Shown here: positions 35,948 through 43,601 of the stretch, one piece after another
How the letters are laid out: each line of letters opens with the position of its first letter
Position numbering within the stretch: position 1 is the first letter of the stretch
Origin: Pedobacter sp. HDW13
GTDB taxonomy: Bacteria; Bacteroidota; Bacteroidia; Sphingobacteriales; Sphingobacteriaceae
DNA: 64,000 nucleotides
Assembly: GCF_011303555.1 (NCBI RefSeq)
Contig: NZ_CP049868.1
Coordinates: 2,728,001 to 2,792,000 of the forward strand
Reading direction: 5' to 3'
Notes under the pieces: model-generated
Database searches by the model: none
Told to the model about the DNA's origin: nothing
The model's input: the letters and a program-made list of their open reading frames with translations, nothing else
Program-made: the position numbers and the translations under genes

Positions 35948-37135
35948 CTATACCTCCATAAATCCAATTGTACCACCAACCCAATCAAAATCGGCATTGT
36001 AGCGTACGCCAATCATTTTTCCTCTACTTAAACGCGCCAGGTTTATACATAATTGTGGTTCGCCTCCATCCGGCCACAAGTACATCATCCTGATTTCAGC
36101 TTTTACACCTCCATCAGGTGCCTGCACCGCAGGCTCATAGTTTACTTTTCTCTGTAAAATCCAGTTTTCGGGGTCTTTAATGCTTGTAATGTCCGTAGCA
36201 CTCACATCAATGATTACACCCATCCCCGCAAAAGAGAATAAAGGTTTAAGCACGTAGTTTTCTAAATCGGCTGGAATGGTTTCTACTTCGTTTAAAAAGC
36301 GGGTTTCGGGTACAAATTCGCTCTTTAAAAAAGGCATGGTGTATTTACTAATGCGGTAAAACCAGTTTGGATGTGTTACCCATTCAATATCCAGTTCTTC
36401 GCGTGGATCGAAACTGTTTTTGAAAATTTCGGTATCGTTAGCCACTTCATCAAATATAAGCCGGTTATAAATCCTTTTAAGCTGGACCTGTTTGCCGTTT
36501 TCTTCATAAAATAATTGCTTGCCAACTTTTTTAATGTCTTCCAAAGCCAAAATTTTAATGCCCAGCATCTTTTGTGTAACGAAAAAATCGATAGCTGTTT
36601 TTTGGTTTGGTGCATCAACATCCATCAGTGTTACTTCATCAGGCTGATGTTTGCCTATAATTACTTCCTTCAGCAAAGCAATATACTTTTCTTCGTTAAA
36701 ACCGTTTAAGAAATGATTTACGGTATCGTTTATCTCAAAACTGCTTTTAAAAGTTTTAGCCAGATGGTGCTGAAAGCCATATAAAGATGGAAAGCCCTGC
36801 ATTTCGATTAGCATAGGCGTAAGTGCCCCGGCCTCGTTTTTACAGATGCCGAAATCGAAAGTTAAGAAGTGAGGCTGTTCATTTTCATTGGGCACCTTCC
36901 AGTCTGCCGGAATTGCTTTTTGGGTTAGTGCTTTAAAGTTGGGCTGCTTAATGAGCTTAATGATTTCTTCTCCAGCAGCAATCAATTTTTCCTTTAATGC
37001 CTGTGGAACAAAAATTGGGGTTTCTGCAACGCGGAAAGGAATTTCGGGGTAACCTTCACCAAGCTGGGTTAAAAATGCCTGATACTTTTCTGTCGTAAAT
37101 TGTTGATTGTACTTTTGGCGTTGTGCAGGTATCAT
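35948..37135 (-). CDS. ATP-grasp-like ligase of unknown substrate
   Basis: A 395-residue soluble protein. Its C-terminal part resembles the ATP-grasp fold: a lysine before a glycine loop (YVLKP with SFAGMG, K297 and 301-306), WILQRKVNYEP (Q328), KAEIRMMYLW (E347, R349) and INLARLSRG (N365). The middle has LIEMQGFPSLYG (109-120). It may belong to the glutathionylspermidine-synthase-like branch, but this is not certain. It is the last gene of a minus-strand run with a class I amidotransferase, a GCS2-type ligase and another ATP-grasp enzyme; 199 bases with repeats precede it. Function, probably amide bond formation, is inferred. Confidence 0.7.
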   Translation of the reverse strand: MIPAQRQKYNQQFTTEKYQAFLTQLGEGYPEIPFRVAETPIFVPQALKEKLIAAGEEIIKLIKQPNFKALTQKAIPADWKVPNENEQPHFLTFDFGICKNEAGALTPMLIEMQGFPSLYGFQHHLAKTFKSSFEINDTVNHFLNGFNEEKYIALLKEVIIGKHQPDEVTLMDVDAPNQKTAIDFFVTQKMLGIKILALEDIKKVGKQLFYEENGKQVQLKRIYNRLIFDEVANDTEIFKNSFDPREELDIEWVTHPNWFYRISKYTMPFLKSEFVPETRFLNEVETIPADLENYVLKPLFSFAGMGVIIDVSATDITSIKDPENWILQRKVNYEPAVQAPDGGVKAEIRMMYLWPDGGEPQLCINLARLSRGKMIGVRYNADFDWVGGTIGFMEV

Positions 37136-37149
37136 AGGTTTTATTTGAT

Positions 37150-37330
37150 TTTTGTTGTCTAAAACGTGATTTCGATCCGATAGCTACCGGATGAAGCATC
37201 GCGGATCAGAGAAATCTCTCTGTTTTTGCTAAAAGATTTCTCCACTACGGTCGAAATGACGATAACTGTAAAAAAGATTGCTTTATTCCAAATCTCTGCC
37301 CAGCGCTTCAGTTCGCAATGACGTAACTAC
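37150..37330. repeat. Repeat-filled spacer within the amidoligase island
   Basis: Contains GAGAAATCTCTC and a downstream GATTTCTCCACTACGGTCGAAATGAC segment (37231-37261), the classic shape of a dispersed Pedobacter-type intergenic repeat, and CAGCGCTTCAGTTCGCAATGACG. No coding frame. Confidence 0.5.
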
Positions 37331-37334
37331 AAGA

Positions 37335-38162
37335 CTACACCTCCTGCAAATTCCCGATAGCTTTATGCAGAAAATTAGGCAAAATAACCCTTTGGGTTAA
37401 TACTATCCTTGCCGGATCGTCTAAACTATTTAGCATATCCAGGTATTTTTGTTCGCCATGCATATCTACAATGGCTTTTTTTCTTTCATCCTGAAGCAGG
37501 TACATTTTCATGCCTACCGGATCGGCCTCCGGATGAAACTGCGTACCAATAATTTCATCAGAAAACCGGATTGACATCATGCAGCGTTCCAAATCGACAT
37601 GTTTACGCTCCTTTTCGATGGCCAAAAGTTTAGCGCCCTTCTTTTCAAAAGTATCAAAATCAGGTTCGATAACCTGCCAGTCCCTGCTATCTACAGAATA
37701 GAATGGATTGGTGATGCCTTCAAAAATTTCGTCTCTTTCTCCTTCATCGGTTAGCGTAATCGGGAAAATGCCAAATGCGTTAGAGCGTCTTTCGGTAACA
37801 TTGCCCAACTCGTATTTGCGGCAGGCCAGCTGAAAGGAGTGGCAGATTAAGAAAGCATATTTCTTTTTTTCTTCATTATTTTGGTTAAATGCCTCAATCT
37901 GATCGAGCAGGGTAAAGAAATCATTTTCCCATTTTTCTCCTTTGCTCTCAACCGGGCTTCCCGGGCCGCCACTCGAAATATAGGCATCGTAACCAATGCC
38001 AGGTATTTCGCCTTTTTGCCTTAAATCAAAAATATCAAAGGTTAAATCGATATTGTTTTCATTTCTAAAACGGGATAAAATTTCCTGAATTCCCCGCATA
38101 CCCTGATTAGGTGCGCCGTTATTCATATCAATAACAGCCACCTTTAAGCCTCTTTTATCCAT
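37335..38162 (-). CDS. Class I glutamine amidotransferase
   Basis: A 275-residue GATase1 protein that would release ammonia from glutamine. The triad is visible: nucleophile C107 in FLICHSFQLAC, H210 and E212 in GTQFHPEADP; the oxyanion loop is SSGGPGSP (63-70). The elbow reads CHSFQ rather than the usual CxGxQ, so the second residue after Cys is bulky for this fold, which is unusual. It lies 7 bases after the GCS2-type ligase gene, implying that ammonia is passed to a ligase of this island. Substrate of amidation unknown. Confidence 0.85.
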   Translation of the reverse strand: MDKRGLKVAVIDMNNGAPNQGMRGIQEILSRFRNENNIDLTFDIFDLRQKGEIPGIGYDAYISSGGPGSPVESKGEKWENDFFTLLDQIEAFNQNNEEKKKYAFLICHSFQLACRKYELGNVTERRSNAFGIFPITLTDEGERDEIFEGITNPFYSVDSRDWQVIEPDFDTFEKKGAKLLAIEKERKHVDLERCMMSIRFSDEIIGTQFHPEADPVGMKMYLLQDERKKAIVDMHGEQKYLDMLNSLDDPARIVLTQRVILPNFLHKAIGNLQEV

Positions 38163-38169
38163 TGTAAAA

Positions 38170-39270
38170 TTACTTTGCGCCTATAAGTGTTTGAGTAGTA
38201 ATGTAATCTACTACGGCTTCAAAGTTACCAGTTTGTTGGTAAACGGCCAACTGTCTGTCTGCACCGGTACCGTGTTCTAATATTTTGTGTACATAATTGA
38301 TGTCATCGCGGCAGCCTAAATCATCTACTACGTCATCCACAAAATCCAATAATTCTAAGATCAGGTTACGACAGTTTACCTCCATTTCTTTACCGAAATC
38401 GATCAGGTTGCCATCAATGCCATAACGTGCGGCACGCCATTTATTTTCATTAATTAATGCCCTCGAATAGCTGATAAATTCCATATTCTGCAAGCGTAAC
38501 TTGTAGAGCTTGGCACATAATGCCTGGAACAAAGCTGTAAAAGCCATGGTTTCGTCAATCAGCATCGGGCAATCGCAAATGCGGAACTCAACGGTATCAA
38601 AAAAAGGATGCACACGGATATCCCACCAGATTTTCTTGGCGTTATCCATGCAATTGGTTTTGATAAGGAGCTTCACATAGTTATCGTAATCTTCAATGCT
38701 GTTAAAAATATCCGGAATTCCGGTACGCGGAAATTTGTCGAAAATTTTTGTTCTGAACGATTTATAACCCGTATTGCGCGACTCCCAGAAAGGAGAGTTG
38801 GTAGATAGGGCAAACACATGCGGCAGGAAATACCTTACCTGGTTAGCAATGTGAATGGCCAGCTCGCGCGATTGAAAACCTACGTGTACATGCAAGCCAA
38901 AAATTAGGTTAGAACGGGCAGCTTCCTGCAGTTCATTAACAATTTCGTTGTAACGCGGGTGCTCGGTAATTAATTGTTTTTCCCAATGGGAAAAGGGGTG
39001 TGTGCCAGCGGCACCAATTCTTAAACCTTGCTCTCCGGCCAGCTGCGATACGGTATAACGCAACTGGGAAATTTCTTTACGGGCTTCGGTAGTGGTTCTG
39101 CAAATACCGGTACCCACTTCTACTACTGCCTGGTGCATTTCTGCCTTAACCTGGTCTTTGTGTATTTTTTGTGCGGCCTCTACAATTTTTTGGTCGTGCG
39201 AAGTAAGTTCTCTGGTAACGGGATCAATTACCATGTACTCTTCTTCTATGCCCAGCGTAAACTCATTCAT
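38170..39270 (-). CDS. Carboxylate-amine ligase, YbdK/GCS2 family
   Basis: A 366-residue member of the glutamate-cysteine-ligase 2 (YbdK-like) family, which joins an amine to a carboxylate using ATP. Metal and nucleotide motifs are intact: GIEEEY (7-12), EVGTGICRT, FGLHVHVG (124-131), the VEFRICDCPM block and ENKWRAARYG. E. coli YbdK has weak glutamate-cysteine ligase activity, but the true substrates of most members are unknown. It sits 28 bases after an ATP-grasp gene and 7 before an amidotransferase gene, in one operon. Confidence 0.88.
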   Translation of the reverse strand: MNEFTLGIEEEYMVIDPVTRELTSHDQKIVEAAQKIHKDQVKAEMHQAVVEVGTGICRTTTEARKEISQLRYTVSQLAGEQGLRIGAAGTHPFSHWEKQLITEHPRYNEIVNELQEAARSNLIFGLHVHVGFQSRELAIHIANQVRYFLPHVFALSTNSPFWESRNTGYKSFRTKIFDKFPRTGIPDIFNSIEDYDNYVKLLIKTNCMDNAKKIWWDIRVHPFFDTVEFRICDCPMLIDETMAFTALFQALCAKLYKLRLQNMEFISYSRALINENKWRAARYGIDGNLIDFGKEMEVNCRNLILELLDFVDDVVDDLGCRDDINYVHKILEHGTGADRQLAVYQQTGNFEAVVDYITTQTLIGAK

Positions 39271-39298
39271 AATTATGCGTATTAATTTTTAATCCCTT

Positions 39299-40363
39299 TT
39301 ATTTTTTTGGTGCTGCTTTTTTGGGTTTTGCAGTTGTTTTTTCAGGTGTAGCTTTCGTAGTTGTCGTTTTTGCAGCAGCAGGTTTAGCTGTTTTTGGAGC
39401 GGCTTTTGCAATAAGTGGTTTACCGCCAACTGAGGCTTTAATGTATTCGCCCCAGGTTAGGTTATCCTGTCCGTCTTTTTGCGCTTTTGCCCTTTCAATG
39501 GCATAATTTGCAGTGGTTTCTACTACCCAGTCAAAATTTTCCTGGCCAACACTTTTAACATCAGCATCGGGTGCAGGGTTACAGAAATCAATCGCAATAG
39601 GCACGCCATCGCGCACGGCAAATTCTACTGTATTAAAATCGTAGCCTAAATATCTACATAGCTTTAAGGTATATTCTTCTACGGTTTTAAGTAATTTCGG
39701 ATCTGGCGATTTGCCTTCCGTAGCGTAACGTAAATGATGTGGATTACGTGGGTCATATTGCATAATGCGCACATGTTTGCCACCAATGCAATAACACCTG
39801 AAATATTCTTCAAAAATAATTTCCTCCTGTAAAAGCATTACCAATTGTTGTGTGCCGCTATGCTTGTCGAAAAAATCTTCTTTATCATGTAATTTGTAAA
39901 CATCTCTCCAGCCGCCGCCATCGTATGGCTTCATGTAAGCAGGGAAGCCAGTATATTCAAAAATGGCATCCCAATCCAGTGGCATGGACAGATTAGAAAA
40001 AGACTCGCTGGTAGTGCCGTCAGGATGTTCTCTTGAAGGGATTAAGGCTGTTTTAGGTACCGGAACACCAATTTGTTCGGCCAGTGCATTGTTGAAAAAC
40101 TTTTCGTCGGCACTCCACCAGAAAGGGTTGTTAATTACAGCAGTTCCTGTTATGGCTGCATTTTTTAGCGATGCACGGTAAAACGGCACGTCCTGAGAAA
40201 TACGGTCGATGATTACGGAGTAACCCAGTGGTGCATTCTGAAATATTTTTTCGATTTTAACCGCTTCGGCTATAATACCTTTTTCGGCTTTTTGATTAAT
40301 TCTTTCGATTACGGCTTCAGGAAAAGAGCGTTCCTGTCCAAATAAAATCCCTATTTTTTTCAT
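39299..40363 (-). CDS. ATP-grasp ligase with a histone-H1-like C-terminal tail
   Basis: A 354-residue protein. Residues 1-310 form a RimK/glutathione-synthetase-like ATP-grasp enzyme: AYMKPYDGGGWRDV (ATP lysine and glycine loop), FEEYFRCYCIGGKHVRI, and the metal block NTVEFAVRDGVPIAIDFCNPAPD. Residues 320-354 are a low-complexity tail of Lys, Ala, Pro and Thr (KAAPKTAKPAAAK, TAKPKKAAPKK). The start ATG 40363 (MKKIGILFG) gives the natural N-terminus of the fold; the frame remains open upstream into the next gene but has no family similarity there. The enzyme probably activates a carboxylate as acyl-phosphate; partners and product are unknown. Confidence 0.88.
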   Translation of the reverse strand: MKKIGILFGQERSFPEAVIERINQKAEKGIIAEAVKIEKIFQNAPLGYSVIIDRISQDVPFYRASLKNAAITGTAVINNPFWWSADEKFFNNALAEQIGVPVPKTALIPSREHPDGTTSESFSNLSMPLDWDAIFEYTGFPAYMKPYDGGGWRDVYKLHDKEDFFDKHSGTQQLVMLLQEEIIFEEYFRCYCIGGKHVRIMQYDPRNPHHLRYATEGKSPDPKLLKTVEEYTLKLCRYLGYDFNTVEFAVRDGVPIAIDFCNPAPDADVKSVGQENFDWVVETTANYAIERAKAQKDGQDNLTWGEYIKASVGGKPLIAKAAPKTAKPAAAKTTTTKATPEKTTAKPKKAAPKK

Positions 40364-40374
40364 TGGTACATTTT

Positions 40375-40445
40375 TAGTTTTATGATATAACCCATTAAGG
40401 TTAACTGATGAATCGGTTAATTGTTTAACTGCGAACTGAAAACTA
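40375..40445. repeat. GTTAACTG-family spacer repeat
   Basis: GGTTAACTGATGAATCGGTT and GTTTAACTGCGAACTG with an ACTGAAAACTACAG end; related to 7261-7335 and 63403-63665. It fills the 79-base gap between the esterase and ATP-grasp genes. Confidence 0.5.
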
Positions 40446-41150
40446 CAGTTGTGCAATGTAATCTGGAAACATTTCTCTCCATATTGGCCAATCGTGGTCG
40501 GCATTTGGCCTGATATCAAGCCAGTGGTCGATCCCCTTTTTATTGAGAATGGCCGATAAACGTTCGTTGTCGGGTTTACACATATCGCGATCTGTAGTGC
40601 CCAATACAATTTTCATGTAGTGCAATTCGGGATTACTGTTATTTAGCAGATTATCGACCGGATTGTTGAAGTACACATCGTCGTTATAAAAACCATCTAA
40701 CTGACCGGTAATATCGAAAGCCCCACTCATACTAAACATGTGGCTAACCAGCCAGGGGTGCCTGAAAGCAAAATTTGCTGCGTGGTAACCACCAAAACTA
40801 CAGCCTGCAGTAATAATTTTGCTGTGGCCGGTTTCGTGCCTGGCCAGTGGTGCAACTTCTTCAAGCAAATACTTGTCGTACCAGATGTGGTTTTTTACCC
40901 TATCGGCCGGATGAATGCTTTTGTTGTACCAGCTCAGCTTGTCAACTCCATCGGGACAATAGATTTTGATTTTGCCTTCGTTGATAAATCCTTCTACAGA
41001 ATCTATCAGTTTGAAATCCTTGTTTTCAAAGTATCGCCCCATGCTCGTGGGGAACAACAGGATGGGGATACCACTGTGACCAAAGATGAGCATGTCGATT
41101 TCGCCGCTGAGGTTAGGGCTGTACCATTTCTTATGTTCTTCTTTAACCAT
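40443..41150 (-). CDS. Esterase-fold alpha/beta hydrolase in the amidoligase operon
   Basis: A 235-residue putative esterase (esterase D-like alpha/beta hydrolase). The nucleophile elbow is AGCSFGG with S118, and the catalytic histidine is probably H219 in ADHDWPIW; SMSGAFD after the elbow is typical. No signal peptide, so it is cytoplasmic. It is the first gene of the minus-strand run leading to the ATP-grasp, GCS2 and amidotransferase genes and may act on their product or on an ester precursor. A second esterase is divergent at 41334. Confidence 0.85.
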   Translation of the reverse strand: MVKEEHKKWYSPNLSGEIDMLIFGHSGIPILLFPTSMGRYFENKDFKLIDSVEGFINEGKIKIYCPDGVDKLSWYNKSIHPADRVKNHIWYDKYLLEEVAPLARHETGHSKIITAGCSFGGYHAANFAFRHPWLVSHMFSMSGAFDITGQLDGFYNDDVYFNNPVDNLLNNSNPELHYMKIVLGTTDRDMCKPDNERLSAILNKKGIDHWLDIRPNADHDWPIWREMFPDYIAQL

Positions 41151-41251
41151 AACAAAAAATTGAATGATTTAAGGTATAAATTAAAATCTATAAAAAGAAT
41201 ACTTTAAATGGTAATTTGGGGTAAATTAAAAGTGTAATGTAAAAATTAACC

Positions 41252-41288
41252 TTTGATAATTAATAGTTTATAGAGATTTGTACCTTTG
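41252..41288 (+). promoter_or_regulatory. Promoter of the divergent esterase gene
   Basis: TACCTTTG (41281-41288) is a perfect -7 element; TTTG at 41252-41255 is 25 bases upstream, slightly beyond the usual spacing. The leader from about 41295 to 41333 contains AGGGGA near the start codon. Confidence 0.55.
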
Positions 41289-41333
41289 CACCCTAATTCT
41301 GAGGCAGCAGCCATGTGATAGGGGATTTTGATT

Positions 41334-42146
41334 ATGATGTACACAACAATTTTACCGGTAAAAATTAATACAAACGGTTATAAAATACAATCGACTTGTT
41401 TAAAGCACGAGGTAGAAATAGATATTTATACGCCTGAAGGTATTTTGGGGAATGAAAAAATAGAGCTTCTGTTATTGAATGATGGGCAGGATGTTGCCAA
41501 AATGGATTTTAGCCAGATTTTGGAGCATGCACACCATGGTAAAAGAAACCACAGGTTAATTGTTGTGGCTATTAAGGCATCGGCAGAGCGCTTGCTTGAA
41601 TACGGTGTAGCTGGCGTTGCCGATTTTAAGGGGCGCGGAGCAAAAGCTAATCTATACACCGATTTTGTAATTAAAGAACTCCTACCTTTTGTTAAAAAGA
41701 AAATTGCTTTGCCAATTACTGGTAAGGTGGGTTTTGCGGGCTTTTCTTTAGGTGGTTTATCTGCATTTGATATCGTGTGGAATAACCCAACGGTTTTTGA
41801 TGTTGTTGGTGTCTTTTCTGGTGCATTCTGGTGGCGCAAAAAAGACCTTACCGATGGTTATACCGATGCTGACCGTATTATGCATGAACAAATTGAGCAT
41901 ACTGCCACAAAACCTGAAATGAAATTCTGGTTAATGACCGGTACAGAAGACGAAAAGGCCGACCGGAATAAAAACATGATCATCGATTCTATTGATGACA
42001 CGATTGATGTGGTTAAATTGCTCTTAAAAAAAGGATATAAACGGCCTGACAATCTTTTTTATTATGAAAAAGTTGGTGGTAAACACGATGTTCCCACCTG
42101 GGAAAGTGTAATGCCTGCATTTTTAAACTGGGCATTTGGCTATTAA
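41334..42146 (+). CDS. Esterase D-like alpha/beta hydrolase
   Basis: A 270-residue cytoplasmic esterase of the esterase D family. The N-terminal ELLLLNDGQD block, the elbow GFAGFSLGGLSAFD (S138) and the histidine in GGKHDVPTWE (H251) make a full triad probable. It is transcribed away from the amidoligase operon from a region of 183 bases. Two ATGs in a row (41334 and 41337) are possible starts; a TTG at 41328 is less likely. Paired esterases on both sides of the shared control region suggest joint use. Confidence 0.87.
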   Translation: MMYTTILPVKINTNGYKIQSTCLKHEVEIDIYTPEGILGNEKIELLLLNDGQDVAKMDFSQILEHAHHGKRNHRLIVVAIKASAERLLEYGVAGVADFKGRGAKANLYTDFVIKELLPFVKKKIALPITGKVGFAGFSLGGLSAFDIVWNNPTVFDVVGVFSGAFWWRKKDLTDGYTDADRIMHEQIEHTATKPEMKFWLMTGTEDEKADRNKNMIIDSIDDTIDVVKLLLKKGYKRPDNLFYYEKVGGKHDVPTWESVMPAFLNWAFGY

Positions 42147-42168
42147 GTGTGAAAAGCCGTATGCCCAA

Positions 42169-42609
42169 CTACTTTTTCTTAATTTTCGAAATCCGCTGAC
42201 CTATTATTTTTGTGGGTTTCTCCATGTCGTTTATGGCCAGGGCAATTGCTTCTTTAATCAATTGGTTTACTTGTTCATTTCTATAATCGCTTGTTTGTTT
42301 AACCGGAATATGTTTAATGAGGTTTCCGGTTCCTGCCAGTAGGTGCTGCGGATCATTTAATAAAGTGCCTTTGTTGAAACCGAGGTTTAAATGATTGGTG
42401 TAAATCGGGATCATACAGAATGAATCGCTAAGCTTATCAGAAATAGAGAATACCGTTGTTAGGGCGTGGGTATGATAGAGCAATTCGTTGGCATCGGGAT
42501 AAAGCTCCAGTATAAAGGTCCTTAAATCGCAAAAGAGATTAATTAGGCTTTTCTCCTTAAAATTTAACAAATAACCAAAATCAGGGTGTATCGGTTTTGC
42601 TCCTGTCAT
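42169..42609 (-). CDS. DUF1801 domain-containing protein
   Basis: A 146-residue protein of the DUF1801 (YdhG/frataxin-like fold) family, function unknown. The typical block near the C-terminal half, LLAGTGNLIKHIPVK, and the preceding GTLLNDPQHLL segment are seen, ending in a basic tail (KIIGQRISKIKKK). It is convergent with the esterase gene (22-base gap) and stands alone on its strand. Confidence 0.75.
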   Translation of the reverse strand: MTGAKPIHPDFGYLLNFKEKSLINLFCDLRTFILELYPDANELLYHTHALTTVFSISDKLSDSFCMIPIYTNHLNLGFNKGTLLNDPQHLLAGTGNLIKHIPVKQTSDYRNEQVNQLIKEAIALAINDMEKPTKIIGQRISKIKKK

Positions 42610-42690
42610 TTTTATTCAGTTTTTGATTGTAACTGATGCTTAAAAATACCAAATTTTTGCAAATCCTGAATCGTTTTGCCACAGATTACA

Positions 42691-43599
42691 TTAAATCTTC
42701 CCTATCAGCAGGCGCATTTTCAGGCTCAACTTTTTTGCGCCTAATTCATTCAAATGATCACCATCGTAAAAATCCTGCGCATGAAATGTGCTGTCTTCTA
42801 AAAGATTGTAGTATCTGATAGAAGTGTGCAATGTGTTTAGTTTTTTTATAGCCGAAAAAGTACCCTTCAATTGGATTTGGTTTAAATGCGAAACGTACGA
42901 TTTATAGGCCGGCCCCGTAAACAGCAGTATTTTAATGTGCTTTTTTTCGGCAAAAGATACAATACTATTCAATAAGTGCAGGTTTGTTGAGTACTGCAAG
43001 TTATCTTTTGCTGTATGCCTTGCGGCGGCTATAACTCCCGATTTCATTAAATCTTTATGGTTAATGGCTTTGTAGCCCGATCCCCAGCCTAATTTAGTAC
43101 AGCTGATATCATTTTCGCCCTTAAGGTAATAATTGTAGATTCTATGCAAGTTGACATCAAGTTTATTGCTGAGCATTTCAGCTGCATTGAAAATTTTATG
43201 GTCGTTATTAATATCGTAATATATGCGGTAGTTTTTTGCACGCCAGGCCTCCGGACTGTTTTCTAATCTGCCATAAAAAGAAAAATAATCGATCGGAACA
43301 ACAATGTATTTTAAATGGGTCCATTGGCTGTTGTATTTTTTTAAAATCTCGAGATCATAATCGAACGATTGTGAGATATAGCTTGCATTAAAACTCGATT
43401 TGATGTACTTTGGATCAATACCATAATATACGTGGGAGCTGCCCAGAAACAAAACGTTTACCTCACCAGCATGATGATCTAGATAGCTTTTCTTATACTC
43501 ATAATCATTGGGAATTCTTCTGATCAAAATTTCAGATACAAGCCCCAAAGCAATAATTGGAAAAAGGAATAAAGCGGTGTGTTTCACAAAGTTTTTCAT
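42691..43599 (-). CDS. SGNH-like membrane-anchored protein paired with MBOAT
   Basis: A 302-residue protein with one N-terminal membrane helix (about 5-27) and an exported domain beginning VNVLFLGSSHVYYGIDP, where GSSH is the block I serine of SGNH/GDSL-like acyl-handling proteins. The DxxH-type end is plausible in YDGDHLNELGAKKL. It begins 2 bases after the MBOAT gene, so the two form a typical O-acylation pair (compare AlgI with AlgJ/AlgX), where the membrane enzyme exports acyl groups and the SGNH partner transfers them. Start ATG 43599; the open frame further upstream lies inside the MBOAT gene. Confidence 0.8.
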   Translation of the reverse strand: MKNFVKHTALFLFPIIALGLVSEILIRRIPNDYEYKKSYLDHHAGEVNVLFLGSSHVYYGIDPKYIKSSFNASYISQSFDYDLEILKKYNSQWTHLKYIVVPIDYFSFYGRLENSPEAWRAKNYRIYYDINNDHKIFNAAEMLSNKLDVNLHRIYNYYLKGENDISCTKLGWGSGYKAINHKDLMKSGVIAAARHTAKDNLQYSTNLHLLNSIVSFAEKKHIKILLFTGPAYKSYVSHLNQIQLKGTFSAIKKLNTLHTSIRYYNLLEDSTFHAQDFYDGDHLNELGAKKLSLKMRLLIGKI

Positions 43600-43601
43600 A
43601 A

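Noticed and set aside
40364..40609. N-terminal extension of the ATP-grasp protein
   Set aside because: It would cross repeat DNA and run into the esterase gene; the fold begins naturally at MKKIGILFG.
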